The notes under the pieces: generated by a model | Told to the model about the DNA's origin: nothing | Databases searched by the model: none | What the model saw: the letters and a program-made list of their open reading frames with translations, nothing else | Program-made: the position numbers and the translations under genes | Part shown: piece after piece, positions 1 to 8,154 of the stretch | Layout: the number at the start of each line of letters is the position of its first letter | How positions within the stretch are numbered: position 1 is the stretch's first letter | Source of the DNA: Snodgrassella sp945267035 | GTDB lineage: Bacteria; Pseudomonadota; Gammaproteobacteria; Burkholderiales; Neisseriaceae | Length of the DNA stretch: 64,000 nt | NCBI RefSeq assembly: GCF_026535915.1 | Contig: NZ_JAFNPF010000001.1 | Span: forward strand, 1,860,001-1,924,000 | Direction: 5' to 3'

Positions 1-1061
1 GTCTGTTTTTCAATTAATTGCGGATAAGCCTGACCCATTTCCTTGGCAAGGTCACCAACTAACAAATGGAAAAACGCCTGTTTACATCCCAGCTTATAGC
101 CGTGTCGCACTGCACGCCGGATAATTCGGCGTAATACATAACCACGCCCCTCATTGCTCGGTAACACACCATCTGCGATGAGAAATGCGCAAGAACGAAT
201 ATGATCAGCAATGACCTTCAGACTTGGCATGTCCTGTGAGTAACTTACTCCCACTACTCTGGCCACAGCATGTAACAAATTAACAAACAAATCAATCTCA
301 TAATTGCTGTGTACATGTTGCAACACTGCCGACACCCGCTCCAGACCCATACCGGTATCCACCGATGGGCGTGGCAGCTTATTCATATTGCCGTTTTCAT
401 CACGGTTATACTGCATAAAGACGCAGTTCCAGATCTCGATAAAACGATCACCATCTTCTTCCGCACTACCTGGAGGGCCGCCCCAGATATGCTCACCATG
501 ATCATAAAAAATTTCAGAACAAGGGCCACATGGACCAGTATCCCCCATTTGCCAGAAATTATCAGAAGCAAATCGGGCACCCTTATTATCACCAATACGA
601 ATAATTCGATTTGCTGGCATTCCGATTTCATTGAGCCAAATATCATAAGCTTCATCATCTTCAGCATACACAGTGGCCAATAAGCGTTCTTTGGGCAAAT
701 TAAGCCATTGCGGACTGGTTAGAAATTCCCACGCAAAAAGCAGAGCATCACGCTTAAAATAATCACCAAAACTGAAATTACCCAACATTTCAAAAAAAGT
801 ATGGTGACGTGCAGTATAGCCTACATTTTCAAGATCATTGTGTTTGCCCCCGGCTCGCACGCATTTCTGCGCTGTTGTGGCGCGATGATAAGGACGCTTG
901 TCAAACCCCAGAAAGACATCTTTAAACTGATTCATACCGGCATTAGTAAACAATAAAGTTTTATCATCCTGTGGCGGTACCAGTGAAGAAGAAGGTACAA
1001 TCTGATGGTTTTTACTTTCAAAAAATTGTAGAAATTTACTTCGGAGTTCAGCTGTTTTCAT
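1..1061 (-). CDS. alaS: Alanyl-tRNA synthetase, N-terminal part (runs off the window)
   Basis: Charges tRNA-Ala with alanine in the cytoplasm. Reading leftwards from an ATG at 1061, about 353 codons stay open to the window edge. The protein begins MKTAELRSKFLQFF and carries the class II aminoacylation core of AlaRS: the RHHTFFEMLGNFSFGDYF segment near residue 75, GDTGPCGPCSEIFYD near 185, and GMGLERVSAVLQ near 240. Editing and C-terminal domains lie outside the window. The several-hundred-base ORFs on the plus strand here (309–683 and others) are antisense shadows of this gene. Identification is firm from the conserved motifs; only completeness cannot be judged. Confidence 0.96.
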   Translation of the reverse strand, partial: MKTAELRSKFLQFFESKNHQIVPSSSLVPPQDDKTLLFTNAGMNQFKDVFLGFDKRPYHRATTAQKCVRAGGKHNDLENVGYTARHHTFFEMLGNFSFGDYFKRDALLFAWEFLTSPQWLNLPKERLLATVYAEDDEAYDIWLNEIGMPANRIIRIGDNKGARFASDNFWQMGDTGPCGPCSEIFYDHGEHIWGGPPGSAEEDGDRFIEIWNCVFMQYNRDENGNMNKLPRPSVDTGMGLERVSAVLQHVHSNYEIDLFVNLLHAVARVVGVSYSQDMPSLKVIADHIRSCAFLIADGVLPSNEGRGYVLRRIIRRAVRHGYKLGCKQAFFHLLVGDLAKEMGQAYPQLIEKQ

Positions 1062-1393
1062 GTTTGTGTCAGTTTATAGAGGCAAATAATTGTAGACAGG
1101 CAGTCTGCATTTTCACAGACTGCCTGAAAACAGTAACCAGAAACAGAGCTTTAGTGATTGCCCTTCCAGCTTCTTGCCCTTGTTAAAATCATGCGCTTAT
1201 CTTACCGTAGTTTTGAAGTTACGCCTACCTGCAACTCAATTTTTCATAATGAAATGACAATTCCAACAACACAATTACATTATTTCAGCCGAGTTATCCC
1301 ATATCAACCCGAAATAATGTTACAAAGATAGTAAAATTACAAAATCCGCATCAGCAACAAGATTACTGATGCATATTTAATTAAAGGACAGAC
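1062..1393. other. Intergenic region between alaS and the solute-binding protein gene
   Basis: Divergent promoter region. It holds the DUS-like inverted repeat at 1098–1125. A plus-strand reading frame of 46 codons (1191–1331) has no recognisable product and no clear ribosome binding site, so it is not called as a gene. Confidence 0.5.
1098..1125. repeat. Inverted repeat resembling a Neisseriaceae DNA uptake sequence pair
   Basis: AGGCAGTCTG (1098–1107) and CAGACTGCCT (1116–1125) are perfect 10-base complements with an 8-base loop, and the right arm continues GAAAA. The arm reads AGACTGCCTGAA, close to 12-base uptake-sequence dialects of Neisseriaceae, which share CTG and end in CTGAA. Paired inverted uptake sequences often sit at gene ends as hairpins. 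No T-run follows on either strand, so a terminator role is doubtful. Confidence 0.4.
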
Positions 1394-2557
1394 ATGAAAA
1401 AAACAGCCAGTCTGAGCTTAGTTGGTTTGATTTTATGTACATTGGTTGCCTGTAATGGTTCCCAAGACAATACTACGGCACAGCCGGCCTCTGCAGTAAA
1501 AGCAATACAATCAGGGGAATTAAACAATACTAAAGCACTTAAAATATACAATTGGTCAGATTACGTTGACCCCAAAACCGTCAGCGAATTCGAAAAAAAA
1601 TACAATATTCAAATTACATACAACTATTACGACAGTGATGAAACACTGGAAAGTAAAATCCTGACTGGTCAATCCGGTTATGACATAGTTGGTCCGTCTA
1701 ACTCTTTCCTTGGTCGTCAGATTAAAGCTGGTGCTTATCAGCCATTGAATAAAGAACTACTCCCAAACTGGAAATTTATCAATCCGAAATTACTAGAATT
1801 ATTGCAGGATGCCGATCCAGGCAACCAATATGCCATTCCCAACTATTGGGGCATGAATACCATCGCAATAGATCGGGTTAAAGTACAGACTGCATTAGGC
1901 GATACCCCCATGCCTGAAAATGAGTGGGATCTGGCCTTCAATCCGGACTATACCGATAAACTCAAAAGCTGTGGTATCAGCTATATGGATAGTCCAGTAG
2001 AAATGATTCCGCTGGCATTGCATTATATTGGTAAAGATCCAAACAGCCAGAGTAAAAATGACATTGATCTCGCCGCCAATGTCATTAAAATCAATCATAA
2101 CAACGTTTTGCGTTATTCTTCCTCAGGCTACATTGATGACCTGGCCAGAGGCGATGTTTGTCTGGCCATCGGTTTTGGCGGCGATCTCAATATTGCTAAA
2201 CGTCGTCGTCAAGAGGCCACAGGCAAAGACGATATAGACGTCTTGGTACCGGCTAGTGGTGTTTCACTATGGATTGATACCCTTACCATTCCCAAAGATG
2301 CCACCAATATCCAAAACGCCTATCGTTATTTGAACTGGGTGCTTGACCCAAACATTGCTGCGCGTAATGCTAACTTCGTTACCTTCGCGCCTGCCAGCTT
2401 ACCAGCAAAAGATCTGATGAAAAAAGAATATCAGCAAAACAGCAGCATTTTCCCGTCTGATGAGGTCCTTAAAAATAGCTATTTGGTTCTTCCAGCCAAA
2501 AGCGACACCCTCAAGTACGAACTACGCTTATGGCAAAATCTTAAAGCGGGAAAATAA
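1394..2557 (+). CDS. Polyamine ABC transporter substrate-binding lipoprotein (PotF/PotD type)
   Basis: Extracytoplasmic binding protein of a spermidine/putrescine-type ABC importer. The 387-residue product has a lipoprotein signal with lipobox LVAC at residues 17–20. It then shows the family opening LKIYNWSDYVDP, the segment YDIVGPSNSFLGRQ, and NYWGMNTIAID, all typical of PotD/PotF. No permease or ATPase gene is adjacent, so it probably serves a transporter encoded elsewhere, as orphan PotD paralogues do in Neisseria. A ribosome binding site (AAAGGA) precedes the ATG. Length and ends fit the family. Which polyamine it binds cannot be read from sequence. Confidence 0.88.
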   Translation: MKKTASLSLVGLILCTLVACNGSQDNTTAQPASAVKAIQSGELNNTKALKIYNWSDYVDPKTVSEFEKKYNIQITYNYYDSDETLESKILTGQSGYDIVGPSNSFLGRQIKAGAYQPLNKELLPNWKFINPKLLELLQDADPGNQYAIPNYWGMNTIAIDRVKVQTALGDTPMPENEWDLAFNPDYTDKLKSCGISYMDSPVEMIPLALHYIGKDPNSQSKNDIDLAANVIKINHNNVLRYSSSGYIDDLARGDVCLAIGFGGDLNIAKRRRQEATGKDDIDVLVPASGVSLWIDTLTIPKDATNIQNAYRYLNWVLDPNIAARNANFVTFAPASLPAKDLMKKEYQQNSSIFPSDEVLKNSYLVLPAKSDTLKYELRLWQNLKAGK

Positions 2558-2581
2558 ACCTGACCCTTAGCAATAAGCATA

Positions 2582-2608
2582 AAAACCCTTCACTCAGTGA
2601 AGGGTTTT
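2582..2608. terminator. Bidirectional intrinsic terminator
   Basis: AAAACCCTTCAC (2582–2593) pairs with GTGAAGGGTTTT (2597–2608) around a 3-base loop, with T-rich sequence on either side. It lies between the convergent binding-protein gene and the small lipoprotein gene and could serve both. Confidence 0.8.
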
Positions 2609-2641
2609 CTTGTATCAAAAATGGTGGATTATTTGACAATA

Positions 2642-3112
2642 CTATTGGCACAGCTTAGGAAACTGCTGCCAGGCTTTCGAAATAACCATACCATTATCAT
2701 ACAGATTAACAATACTGTGATTGGGTCCGGCTTTAACCACATCTATTTGCAATCCTTCCAGCTTAGTAAAAGGATTAACCAGAGCCAGAGTCTGACTGCC
2801 ATTAGCATACACAGTTACTTTATAAAATTCTGCCGGTAATTTAAAACGGGACTGCATATTCGTATGCAAACAATTGCCCACTTCATCCACCGGCTTATCC
2901 ACCGATACCGACACCAACGGGGCAGAAAGGCGCTCCGGCATAATCAGCGGTGCCTCAGGTTTCTTTTTAGCTGGCAAACATTTACCACTCACAACCTGAC
3001 TACCAGCTTCTACACCCTCATTACAATTCTCTTGTGGGCCAGACAATTCCTGACAACCAGACAACATACCCAAGCACACACTTGACCATAATAATATTTT
3101 TTTCCATTGCAT
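2642..3112 (-). CDS. Putative small lipoprotein, function unknown
   Basis: A 156-residue product when started at the ATG at 3112. That start gives a normal lipoprotein signal (MQWKKILLWSSVCLGMLSGC, lipobox Cys20). An upstream ATG at 3136 would add eight residues before the signal and is less likely. The mature part has four further Cys in a short span (NCNEG, KCLP, NCLH, KLCQ), suggesting disulfides in the envelope. No domain is recognised. It converges on the polyamine-binding gene and appears monocistronic. Confidence 0.7.
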   Translation of the reverse strand: MQWKKILLWSSVCLGMLSGCQELSGPQENCNEGVEAGSQVVSGKCLPAKKKPEAPLIMPERLSAPLVSVSVDKPVDEVGNCLHTNMQSRFKLPAEFYKVTVYANGSQTLALVNPFTKLEGLQIDVVKAGPNHSIVNLYDNGMVISKAWQQFPKLCQ

Positions 3113-3334
3113 AACTATCAATCCAATATTAATCAAAACTTATAAAACCCAGCCATATCGACGGCTGAATCAGAATGGTCGAGATAGAGCGCGCAGGCTG
3201 TAGAATTATTCTTCTCAAAACATCGCTAACCGACCACACCACAAATTTAAAATTCAAACAACGAGACCGACAACCCAACTGCTATCTAAAACAGCTATAA
3301 TGAGCTTCCACCCTATTTAAATGACCGCATCATC

Positions 3335-3970
3335 ATGATTAATCCTGTTGCAAGCAGAATTGAAACCGTTACCTTGGCATTAACCGGTGCATCCGGAATG
3401 CCCTACGCTAAACGTTTACTATCCTGTCTGCTGCAGGCCAAAATCAAAGTATGGCTACTGTATTCGCAGGCAGCGCAAATCGTTGCCCAACAAGAGCTGA
3501 ACTGGCATCTGCCAGCTAATCCCAAACAGTGTACAGATCTATTATGTGCAGAATTCGGCGTTGAAAAATCAATGCTGACTGTTTTCGGGCGAGATGAATG
3601 GTTTGCCCCCCCTGCTTCCGGTTCCAACCCTGCCGATGCCATGATAATCTGCCCGGCCAGCATGGGTTGCATAGCAGCCATCGCCAATGGTACATCTGAC
3701 CATCTGCTAGAGCGAGCTGCCGATGTCTGTTTGAAAGAAAATAGACAGCTTATAGTCGTACCACGAGAAAGTCCATTTTCAGCAATACATCTGGAAAACA
3801 TGCTTAAATTAGCCAGATTAGGCGTGTGTATCCTGCCTCCGTCTCCGGGCTTTTATCACCATCCTACCACCATTGCCGATATGGTCGATTTTATTGTGGC
3901 CAGAATTCTTGATCAACTACATATCCCCCATCAACTAATCCATCGTTGGGGTGATCACCACCCTTCTTAA
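3335..3970 (+). CDS. ubiX: Flavin prenyltransferase UbiX
   Basis: UbiX attaches a dimethylallyl group to FMN to make prenylated FMN, the cofactor of the UbiD decarboxylase in ubiquinone synthesis. The 211-residue protein shows the family start LALTGASGMPYAKRLL (phosphate-binding GASG near residue 20), the PASMGCIAAIANGTSDHLLERAAD helix region (two quoted parts of one conserved block near 106–129), and VVPRESPFSAIHLENML. Length matches the family. ubiD is not in the window. The gene stands alone, with 270 bases before the next ORF. Confidence 0.93.
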   Translation: MINPVASRIETVTLALTGASGMPYAKRLLSCLLQAKIKVWLLYSQAAQIVAQQELNWHLPANPKQCTDLLCAEFGVEKSMLTVFGRDEWFAPPASGSNPADAMIICPASMGCIAAIANGTSDHLLERAADVCLKENRQLIVVPRESPFSAIHLENMLKLARLGVCILPPSPGFYHHPTTIADMVDFIVARILDQLHIPHQLIHRWGDHHPS

Positions 3971-4027
3971 TATAGGCAAAACACAAAATTGCAATAGTCT
4001 CATCGCAGATCAACAGCAAAAAAATAC

Positions 4028-4056
4028 TTGACAAACAAACTTAGCAACGGTATTTT
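4028..4056 (+). promoter_or_regulatory. Sigma70-type promoter ahead of the aromatic leader
   Basis: TTGACA (4028–4033) and TATTTT (4051–4056) are separated by 17 bases, near the sigma70 consensus. Transcription would begin around 4062–4064, almost on top of the leader-peptide ATG at 4063, so the leader would be translated as a nearly leaderless message unless another promoter is used. Confidence 0.6.
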
Positions 4057-4062
4057 AAAAGA

Positions 4063-4140
4063 ATGAATAATACAAAACCTTTCTTTTCTTACTCTTATTG
4101 GTACCACACTTTAGTGCGGTGCCTTTTCGCGTATGATTAA
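4063..4140 (+). CDS. Candidate aromatic-amino-acid leader peptide (25 residues)
   Basis: A short reading frame from ATG 4063 to TAA 4138–4140 contains the run FFSYSYWY (codons 4081–4104), and in total three Phe, four Tyr and one Trp in 25 residues. It is followed by alternative hairpins and an intrinsic terminator. This is the arrangement of transcription attenuators such as pheL and trpL, where ribosome stalling at scarce aminoacyl-tRNAs chooses antitermination. No gene for aromatic synthesis is recognised directly downstream, so the role rests on composition and architecture. Confidence 0.55.
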   Translation: MNNTKPFFSYSYWYHTLVRCLFAYD

Positions 4141-4200
4141 ATCCAATTAGCGAAGTCAGAAAAAAAGGTAAACCGCCCGAATCAATCGAGGCGGTTTTTT
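4100..4200 (+). promoter_or_regulatory. Candidate transcription attenuator with intrinsic terminator
   Basis: Hairpin A: GGTACCACAC (4100–4109) with GTGCGGTGCC (4114–4123), one mismatch and one G·T pair. A possible alternative pairing is TTCGC (4126–4130) with GCGAA (4150–4154), and GCGGT (4116–4120) can pair with ACCGC (4172–4176) inside the terminator stem. Terminator: AAACCGCC plus CGA (4170–4180), loop, TCG then GGCGGTTT (4186–4197), ending in six T (4195–4200). The mutually exclusive pairings are inferred by eye; no folding was computed. Confidence 0.55.
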
Positions 4201-4244
4201 AGTGCCAAAAACGCCTCAAGTTTTACAAATAGAAAGGCATTAAA

Positions 4245-4820
4245 ATGAATACAAACTTAAGTGAGAGAAAAATGCATGCCCTAGTTCAACAACAGTCACA
4301 GGATTTACCGCCAGCACAGCAATTACAGCGTTGGTATATGATTGTTGATGGCAACCAACACCACCAGCTATCACAACTGCGTGACACAGAAATCAACCAA
4401 GAATTTATGTTAAGCGAAGCCTTAATCCCTCAGCTACGCCTCATAGCCATGCTTATCGCAGCACAGAGGCTTAATTTTCAGCAACCTACCCCAGCTATAA
4501 TCAGTGATGAAGCGGATTGGTTTGCTGCTCGCATATTGGTTATGGGCGTTCGCGTCTTTCATTTAGATATCACCTTAATTCCCATGCTGAAAACCGCCAA
4601 TGCGCGGGCACGGGCTTTTGCCAACCAACATAACCTACCATTTACGCCGGCACAAATGCGCATGAGTTTGCATGCTGGTCGTCCGGAAAGATTGCTCATC
4701 ATCGAAACCGCAACCCAAATTGAGCAAAATCAAAACCTAGTTAACAACAGCTTAAACTTTGCCAAACAAGCTTGTTTAGCTGAAGAAGCGCTTATCCAGA
4801 CTTGCCAGCAAAAAAACTAG
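4245..4820 (+). CDS. Unknown protein behind the aromatic leader
   Basis: The 191-residue product is soluble-looking and rich in Gln, Ala and Leu, with a mostly helical pattern. No signal peptide, membrane segment or known catalytic motif was found. It does not show the chorismate mutase, DAHP synthase or anthranilate synthase signatures that the leader would predict. The ATG at 4245 follows AGAAAGGC, an acceptable ribosome binding site, about 45 bases after the attenuator terminator. A hairpin ATTGCCG/CGGCAAT at 4883–4902 follows the gene. Its link to aromatic amino acid supply is inferred only from the leader. Confidence 0.65.
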   Translation: MNTNLSERKMHALVQQQSQDLPPAQQLQRWYMIVDGNQHHQLSQLRDTEINQEFMLSEALIPQLRLIAMLIAAQRLNFQQPTPAIISDEADWFAARILVMGVRVFHLDITLIPMLKTANARARAFANQHNLPFTPAQMRMSLHAGRPERLLIIETATQIEQNQNLVNNSLNFAKQACLAEEALIQTCQQKN

Positions 4821-5420
4821 ATTGGTGCAAATATTAATCTTGCTTACATCTTCAATAACGCAAAAGGCACCGCGGCGATACAATTGCCGTTTTTCCGGCA
4901 ATATTATGGCTTGACTAAAATAAATTAACTCAGATCAATCAAGCCTGTATTTATTCCACTATATAAACTACTTCAAATTAAACAGTGGCGAAGTTAAAAC
5001 CCACTTAATTACTTAAAGCAGAATACAATCAGATAAAATATCCAAATTAAATCTTGGATAACATATCCTCAAATGAACAAAATGTTTTTTCGTAATTGAA
5101 GCCACTATTTTAATGAGAGACATAAATAAAGCTGCAATCTGCACGATCGCGTTACCCCTCATACTGAATTAAGCAGATTAAACCCACGGCATGCCAGCCT
5201 AAACAGCAAAAATGCCCTCTATCCATCTTTCTAACTCATCATTGTTTTCAAATATGGACTTTTGTAGGGACACATCTTCAATCACCGAATTAGTCATTGA
5301 TCTTCAATTAAGCACATTTCATATCCCAACTGAAAATATTTAAATCGCTTCGGCTAACTTGTCCTATAATCTTTTGTGCTTAACCAGAATTAACCCAAAA
5401 ATTCAAATAGGACAAAACTC
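4821..5420. other. 600-base intergenic stretch
   Basis: AT-rich, with the hairpin at 4883–4902 (7-bp stem, no T-run). No supported ORF or RNA gene was found. The last ~70 bases should carry the promoter of the hydrolase gene at 5421. Confidence 0.5.
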
Positions 5421-5978
5421 ATGCAACAGGCCTTAATCATTATCGACGTGCAAAATGATTACTTCCCCCAAGGAAATATGGAATTGAATCAGGCTGAACA
5501 AACCTTGCAACAGGTACTCACCTTACGTGATCACTTCCGTCAACAACAATTGCCCATTTTTTATATTCTGCATACCAATCTCGATCCCGCTGCCACCTTC
5601 TTTCGCCCTAATACGCAAGGCGAGGCACTGCACCCACAACTATTACCCTTGCAGAGTGTACAAGAAAAAATCGTACCCAAGAATTATCCTAACAGCTTCT
5701 TCAAAACAGACTTACAACAACAACTCGCCCACCACAACATCAAACAACTCATTATTTGTGGCATGATGAGCCATATGTGTGTCGACTCTACCACACGTTG
5801 TGCAGCCGAACTGGGCTATCAACCTATACTCATTGATGACGCTTGTACCACGCGTGATTTAACCTTCAAAAATAATATTATTCCTGCCAATCAAGTACAT
5901 AATAGCTTTATGGCTGCATTAGCAAGATTTGCTCAAATACAAAGCACGCAAGAATTCATCAGTACTCATCAACAATAA
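5421..5978 (+). CDS. Isochorismatase-family cysteine hydrolase
   Basis: A 185-residue member of the nicotinamidase/isochorismatase superfamily. The catalytic triad is visible: Asp9 in IIIDVQNDYF, Lys87 in VPKNYPNSF, and the nucleophile Cys120 in GMMSHMCVDSTTRCAAELG with the preceding cis-peptide-type SHM. Members hydrolyse amides or ethers of small carbonyl compounds. Substrate cannot be assigned, since nicotinamidase-specific metal ligands (D-x-H) are not evident. The ATG at 5421 is preceded by AGGAC. It appears to be a single-gene unit followed by a GC-rich hairpin at 6005–6033. Confidence 0.85.
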   Translation: MQQALIIIDVQNDYFPQGNMELNQAEQTLQQVLTLRDHFRQQQLPIFYILHTNLDPAATFFRPNTQGEALHPQLLPLQSVQEKIVPKNYPNSFFKTDLQQQLAHHNIKQLIICGMMSHMCVDSTTRCAAELGYQPILIDDACTTRDLTFKNNIIPANQVHNSFMAALARFAQIQSTQEFISTHQQ

Positions 5979-6004
5979 GCTAAACAGATTGAGACTAAAC
6001 ACCC

Positions 6005-6033
6005 GCCGTCTGCGTCATTCACCAACAGACGGC
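6005..6033. repeat. Inverted repeat GCCGTCTG…CAGACGGC after the hydrolase gene
   Basis: Two 8-base arms flank a 13-base loop about 26 bases after the stop codon. GCCGTCTG is the core of the canonical Neisseria uptake sequence (GCCGTCTGAA), but here the flank is CG, not AA. It may act as a hairpin for message 3' end; there is no T-run. Confidence 0.4.
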
Positions 6034-6324
6034 AAATATCACCAAATTAAAATATATTAAAATAATATGTTATAAATTAACAAATACAAACCATATTCAC
6101 AATCAACGACCATTTAACCAATCATCATCACCCTGAAAAACCAACAGCAAAACAACCATTTCATTATTTCACCACCCCATTTTCGAATTTAAACATCATC
6201 AATCATTACAAACATAATATTTGCCAGAATAGATAAAATTAATTGTATAATTGGTACGTTTTTTCTAGCTATTCACCCTTCTTCATATTAGTTACACCTC
6301 CTTCAAACTCTATTCTTAGACTTT
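6034..6324. other. Upstream region of pckA
   Basis: Very AT-rich stretch with no credible ORF. TATAAT-like tracts occur (for example near 6244) and it must hold the pckA promoter. No operator could be identified. Confidence 0.4.
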
Positions 6325-7917
6325 ATGAACAACTTAAACCAAGCATTGGCAGATTTAGGTATAGTCGGCGTACAGGAAATCCTACGCAATCCAACCCACG
6401 ATCAGCTTTTTCAGGCCGAATTAGACCCGGCTAATGAAGGGTATGAAAAAGGCATACTGACCAAATCTGGTGCAGTGGCCGTCAAAACCGGAGTATTTAC
6501 CGGTCGATCTCCCAAAGACAGATATATTGTCGAAGACGATATCACCCGGGACACCATCTGGTGGGATGGCAAAGTCAACCGAGCCACCACTCCAGAAATA
6601 TTTGCAGACCTGAAAAAAAAGGTAGTTAATCACCTTTCCAATAAAAAACTTTATGTTGTAGATACCTTCTGTGGTACCAATAAAGACACGCGGCTTAAAG
6701 TCCGTTTCATTATGGAAGTAGCGTGGCAGGCACACTTTGTCACCAACATGTTTATTCGTCCAACAGGATATGAATTAGAACATTTCGGTGAGCCCGATTT
6801 TACCGTTATCAATGCTTCCAAATTTACTAATCCAGATTGGCAGCAACAAAACCTGAACTCTGAAAACTTCGTCGTATTCAATTTAACCGATAAAATTCAG
6901 CTAATCGGTGGAACCTGGTACGGTGGAGAAATGAAAAAAGGTTTGTTCTCCATGATGAATTACTATCTGCCATTGAAAAACATGCCTTCCATGCACTGTT
7001 CAGCCAACGTTGGTGAAGATGGAGACGTAGCAATTTACTTTGGCTTATCAGGAACGGGTAAAACCACCCTATCAGCCGATCCCAAGCGTTATTTAATTGG
7101 TGATGATGAACATGGTTGGGATGATAATGGTATATTCAACTTTGAAGGAGGATGCTACGCCAAAGTCATCGACCTTTCAGCCGAAAAAGAACCAGATATC
7201 TGGAAAGCCATCCGACGTGATGCTCTTCTCGAAAACGTCGTGGTTGATGAACATGGCGAAATAGATTTTGAAGATAAATCCATTACCGAAAACACTCGAG
7301 TTTCTTATCCGATTTATCACATTAATAAAATAGTGCTTCCATCCAAAGCAGGGCACGCTAAAAAAATCATCTATTTATCGGCTGATGCTTTTGGTGTCTT
7401 ACCGCCAGTATCCTTGCTTGACGATAATCAGGCACAGTATCATTTCTTATGTGGTTACACATCCAAAATGGCTGGTACAGAACGGGGTATCAACGACCCA
7501 CAACCTTCTTTCTCGCCAGCTTTTGGAGAAGCCTTTTTAACCTTGCACCCGACCATCTATTCCAGAAATCTGGTCAACAAGATGAAAAAGCATCACACCA
7601 AAGCTTATTTAGTTAATACTGGCTGGAACGGTACCGGTAAACGAATTTCTCTTAAAGATACCCGTGCTATCATCGATGCCATCATCGACGGTTCGATAGA
7701 AAGCGCTCCAACCGAGAAAATCCCTTACCTCAATCTGACCTTTCCGAAACACCTACCCCATGTATCGGATATCCTTGATCCACGCACAACTTATACCGAT
7801 CAGCATGAATGGGAAAGAAAAGCTAAAGATCTGGCTTCGAAATATATCAAATATTTTGAGCAATTCACCGATACCGAAGAAGGTAAAAATCTGGTTACTT
7901 CAGGGCCTCAGTTATAA
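6325..7917 (+). CDS. pckA: Phosphoenolpyruvate carboxykinase (ATP)
   Basis: Converts oxaloacetate and ATP to phosphoenolpyruvate, CO2 and ADP, the entry step of gluconeogenesis from TCA intermediates. The 530-residue length is typical. Motifs seen: RSPKDRYIVED (oxaloacetate-binding Arg) near residue 60, GGTWYGGEMKKG near 190–205, the P-loop GLSGTGKTTLSADP near 240–255, and LIGDDEHGWDD (metal-binding Asp) just after. The ribosome binding site is weak. The first ATG in frame gives the usual N-terminus. A strong terminator follows. In a lineage living on organic acids this would be a central enzyme, which is inference. Confidence 0.97.
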   Translation: MNNLNQALADLGIVGVQEILRNPTHDQLFQAELDPANEGYEKGILTKSGAVAVKTGVFTGRSPKDRYIVEDDITRDTIWWDGKVNRATTPEIFADLKKKVVNHLSNKKLYVVDTFCGTNKDTRLKVRFIMEVAWQAHFVTNMFIRPTGYELEHFGEPDFTVINASKFTNPDWQQQNLNSENFVVFNLTDKIQLIGGTWYGGEMKKGLFSMMNYYLPLKNMPSMHCSANVGEDGDVAIYFGLSGTGKTTLSADPKRYLIGDDEHGWDDNGIFNFEGGCYAKVIDLSAEKEPDIWKAIRRDALLENVVVDEHGEIDFEDKSITENTRVSYPIYHINKIVLPSKAGHAKKIIYLSADAFGVLPPVSLLDDNQAQYHFLCGYTSKMAGTERGINDPQPSFSPAFGEAFLTLHPTIYSRNLVNKMKKHHTKAYLVNTGWNGTGKRISLKDTRAIIDAIIDGSIESAPTEKIPYLNLTFPKHLPHVSDILDPRTTYTDQHEWERKAKDLASKYIKYFEQFTDTEEGKNLVTSGPQL

Positions 7918-7930
7918 AAAAACTCAAAAA

Positions 7931-7958
7931 CTTCTAACCTAAGTTAGAAGTTTTTTTT
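7931..7958 (+). terminator. Intrinsic terminator of pckA
   Basis: CTTCTAAC (7931–7938), loop CTAA, GTTAGAAG (7943–7950), then eight T. It begins 14 bases after the pckA stop codon. Confidence 0.9.
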
Positions 7959-8154
7959 CAACCTTTGTATCCAAAGCCTGCGCAGACAACTTGCCCTAAG
8001 GCTAAGATCAATGTCAGCAAAGCATCGTTTCAAGTCTTCTGTAGCCACAATTAAAATGACTGATATCCTAAACAAGATATCAGTCATCTACTATTGCTAA
8101 TTAGAAACAAAAAGCGAAGATATACTTTTCATCACCTTATTTGAATTATCAGCC

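Noticed and set aside
309..683. 124-codon plus-strand ORF at the left end
   Set aside because: Antisense to alaS, whose conserved AlaRS motifs are on the minus strand.
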